A stretch of DNA of 64,000 nt, from assembly GCA_025403435.1 (NCBI GenBank), contig CM046350.1, forward strand, positions 14,647,684 through 14,711,683, read 5' to 3'. The notes below the pieces were generated by a model. It was not told the DNA's origin, did no database searches, and saw nothing but the letters and a program-made list of their open reading frames with translations. The translations under genes and the position numbers were made by a program. Below, in pieces: positions 62,880 to 64,000 of the stretch. Position 1 is the first letter of the stretch; the number at the start of each line of letters is the position of its first letter. The stretch is from Artocarpus heterophyllus. Its lineage: Eukaryota > Streptophyta > Magnoliopsida > Rosales > Moraceae.

Positions 62880-63470
62880 TAGCATTGCTACCTCCAAAAC
62901 TTGTCATACATTTGTAATTTGCCCTCTAAACTTTTAATTTTATCAAGTTACTCCTTAAACTTACAAATCCGTAGCAATTCACCCTAGGGTATTTAGTAAT
63001 GTTGCCCTTGAACTTGTTATGCATTTGCAATTTGTTCTCTAGACTGTTAATTTGGCAAGTTACCCCTGAACTTACAAACAATAAATCACCCTTGTTGATT
63101 ACTATCTTAATTTTTTGAGGAGAGCGGAAAGACTCCTGTATAAATGCTCGGGGCTTTCCTTCGTAACAAAATGGCACAAATAGTAAAAAGCCTAATTTTT
63201 AGATTTAGTAAATAGTATTTTAAACGTAAATGTAGATTAAAACCTAATTAAAATTTCAAAATACCCTCATAACCCTAGATTCTACATTTTAAATTTTACC
63301 TCCTGAATTTTTAATTTTGACAAGTTGCCCCCTAAACCTACAAATTTGTAGCAAATCATCTCCATTAATAACAATTTTAATTTTTGACTGAAATCGATAT
63401 GTGATTTGTATATGAATAGTTGATTATTGATACAAATGATCATTTTTATTTAATTTAACTTAAATTTAGT
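62880..63470. repeat. Three direct copies related to the foldback arm
   Basis: The string (A/T)TTTAATTTTGACAAGTTAC with a following CTTAAACTTACAAA recurs at about 62930-62990, 63047-63115 and 63296-63360, with variation. The last copy extends into text like the inner part of the arm (AACAATTTTAATTTTTGACTG). Confidence 0.65.
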
Positions 63471-64000
63471 GTAAATTAAACTTTGATTTGAATATGAACT
63501 TGGGTTAATACTTACGTGGGAAAACCTTTTTATACTCTTAATTAATGACTCGTGTGAAAATCACATGTTAACTTTAGAACATGGGTTATTTTCAATTTTA
63601 TGCCTTGCATATTTGGTTTATTAAAAAAAAAAAAAAGATAACCTTATATTTTGGATGTTCTCAAGAGTATACCTTCCAATTTCAAAGTCATGTCAATTTT
63701 GTTCCTTTTCAGGTTCAATTGTTGATTTTAACCTTAGAATTGACAAATTTAACATTTACAACTTATAGATGATCTTGTAACAAACAATAAATCATGTAAC
63801 TCCAATTTTTACCCCAACTCTAGTGTGCACATAGGAAAGAAACAGTAGTATGCTAAATTTGGTATGCTATTGTTCATAAGCGCCGGATTTGGTTTTTTTT
63901 TTTTTTTTAAGTTTCTTAATTATAAAAAAACTTCACAAATTAAATTATAGTTTTCTATTTTTGACCCTAGCTTCATAGTTTTCAACAAAATTAATTACTT
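63471..64000. other. AT-rich end of window, no gene seen
   Basis: Only homopolymer runs and AT-rich text are seen. The ORF at 63581-63772 has no support. Confidence 0.4.

Overview
The window is nuclear DNA of a flowering plant, most likely a dicot. The coding exons are split by short GT-AG introns in an AT-rich background, and one gene is a plant-type P4-ATPase. About three quarters of the sequence is LTR retrotransposons of plant lineages. The gag of the third copia element recalls elements common in cucurbits, but the species cannot be fixed from this sequence.

Layout: (1) 380-41204, plus strand, is a decayed family-31 glycoside hydrolase gene (alpha-xylosidase/alpha-glucosidase type). Four exon remnants survive (about 380-792, 29360-29590, 39208-39848, 40301-41204). 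They carry frameshifts, stops and an internal deletion, although the GT/AG borders of the introns are still readable. (2) Its first intron (793-29359) is swollen by a minus-strand Gypsy element (Gypsy-1, 1685-28913) of Tat type with an antisense ORF. Gypsy-1 is split by two degenerate copia elements, Copia-1 (2364-13684) and Copia-2 (20008-24865). Copia-1 is split by a solo LTR (LTR-B, 3709-10294), which is split by another solo LTR (LTR-A, 3940-6964). The nest is therefore four layers deep. (3) Its second intron (29591-39207) holds a nearly complete copia element with long LTRs (Copia-3, 29605-39103, 5-bp target duplication GATAC). (4) 41205-44247 is AT-rich intergenic DNA with small repeats. 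(5) 44428-53576 is a defective chromovirus-type Gypsy (Gypsy-3) with 3-kb LTRs and target duplication CTTAT, set in what looks like an older LTR. (6) 55218-61345, plus strand, is an apparently intact 11-exon gene for a phospholipid-transporting P4-ATPase of the ALA4-ALA7 type. Its exons sum to 3765 nt (1254 residues plus stop). (7) 61346-64000 is intergenic DNA with a 0.5-kb foldback repeat and related direct copies.

The only gene likely to work as host DNA is the P4-ATPase, a lipid flippase. The other coding traces are retrotransposon proteins or the dead glycosidase. I see no new defence, metabolic or regulatory system. The most unusual structure is inside Gypsy-1: its reverse transcriptase-RNase H block is missing from its proper place between protease and integrase. 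A matching block lies in opposite orientation elsewhere in the same element.
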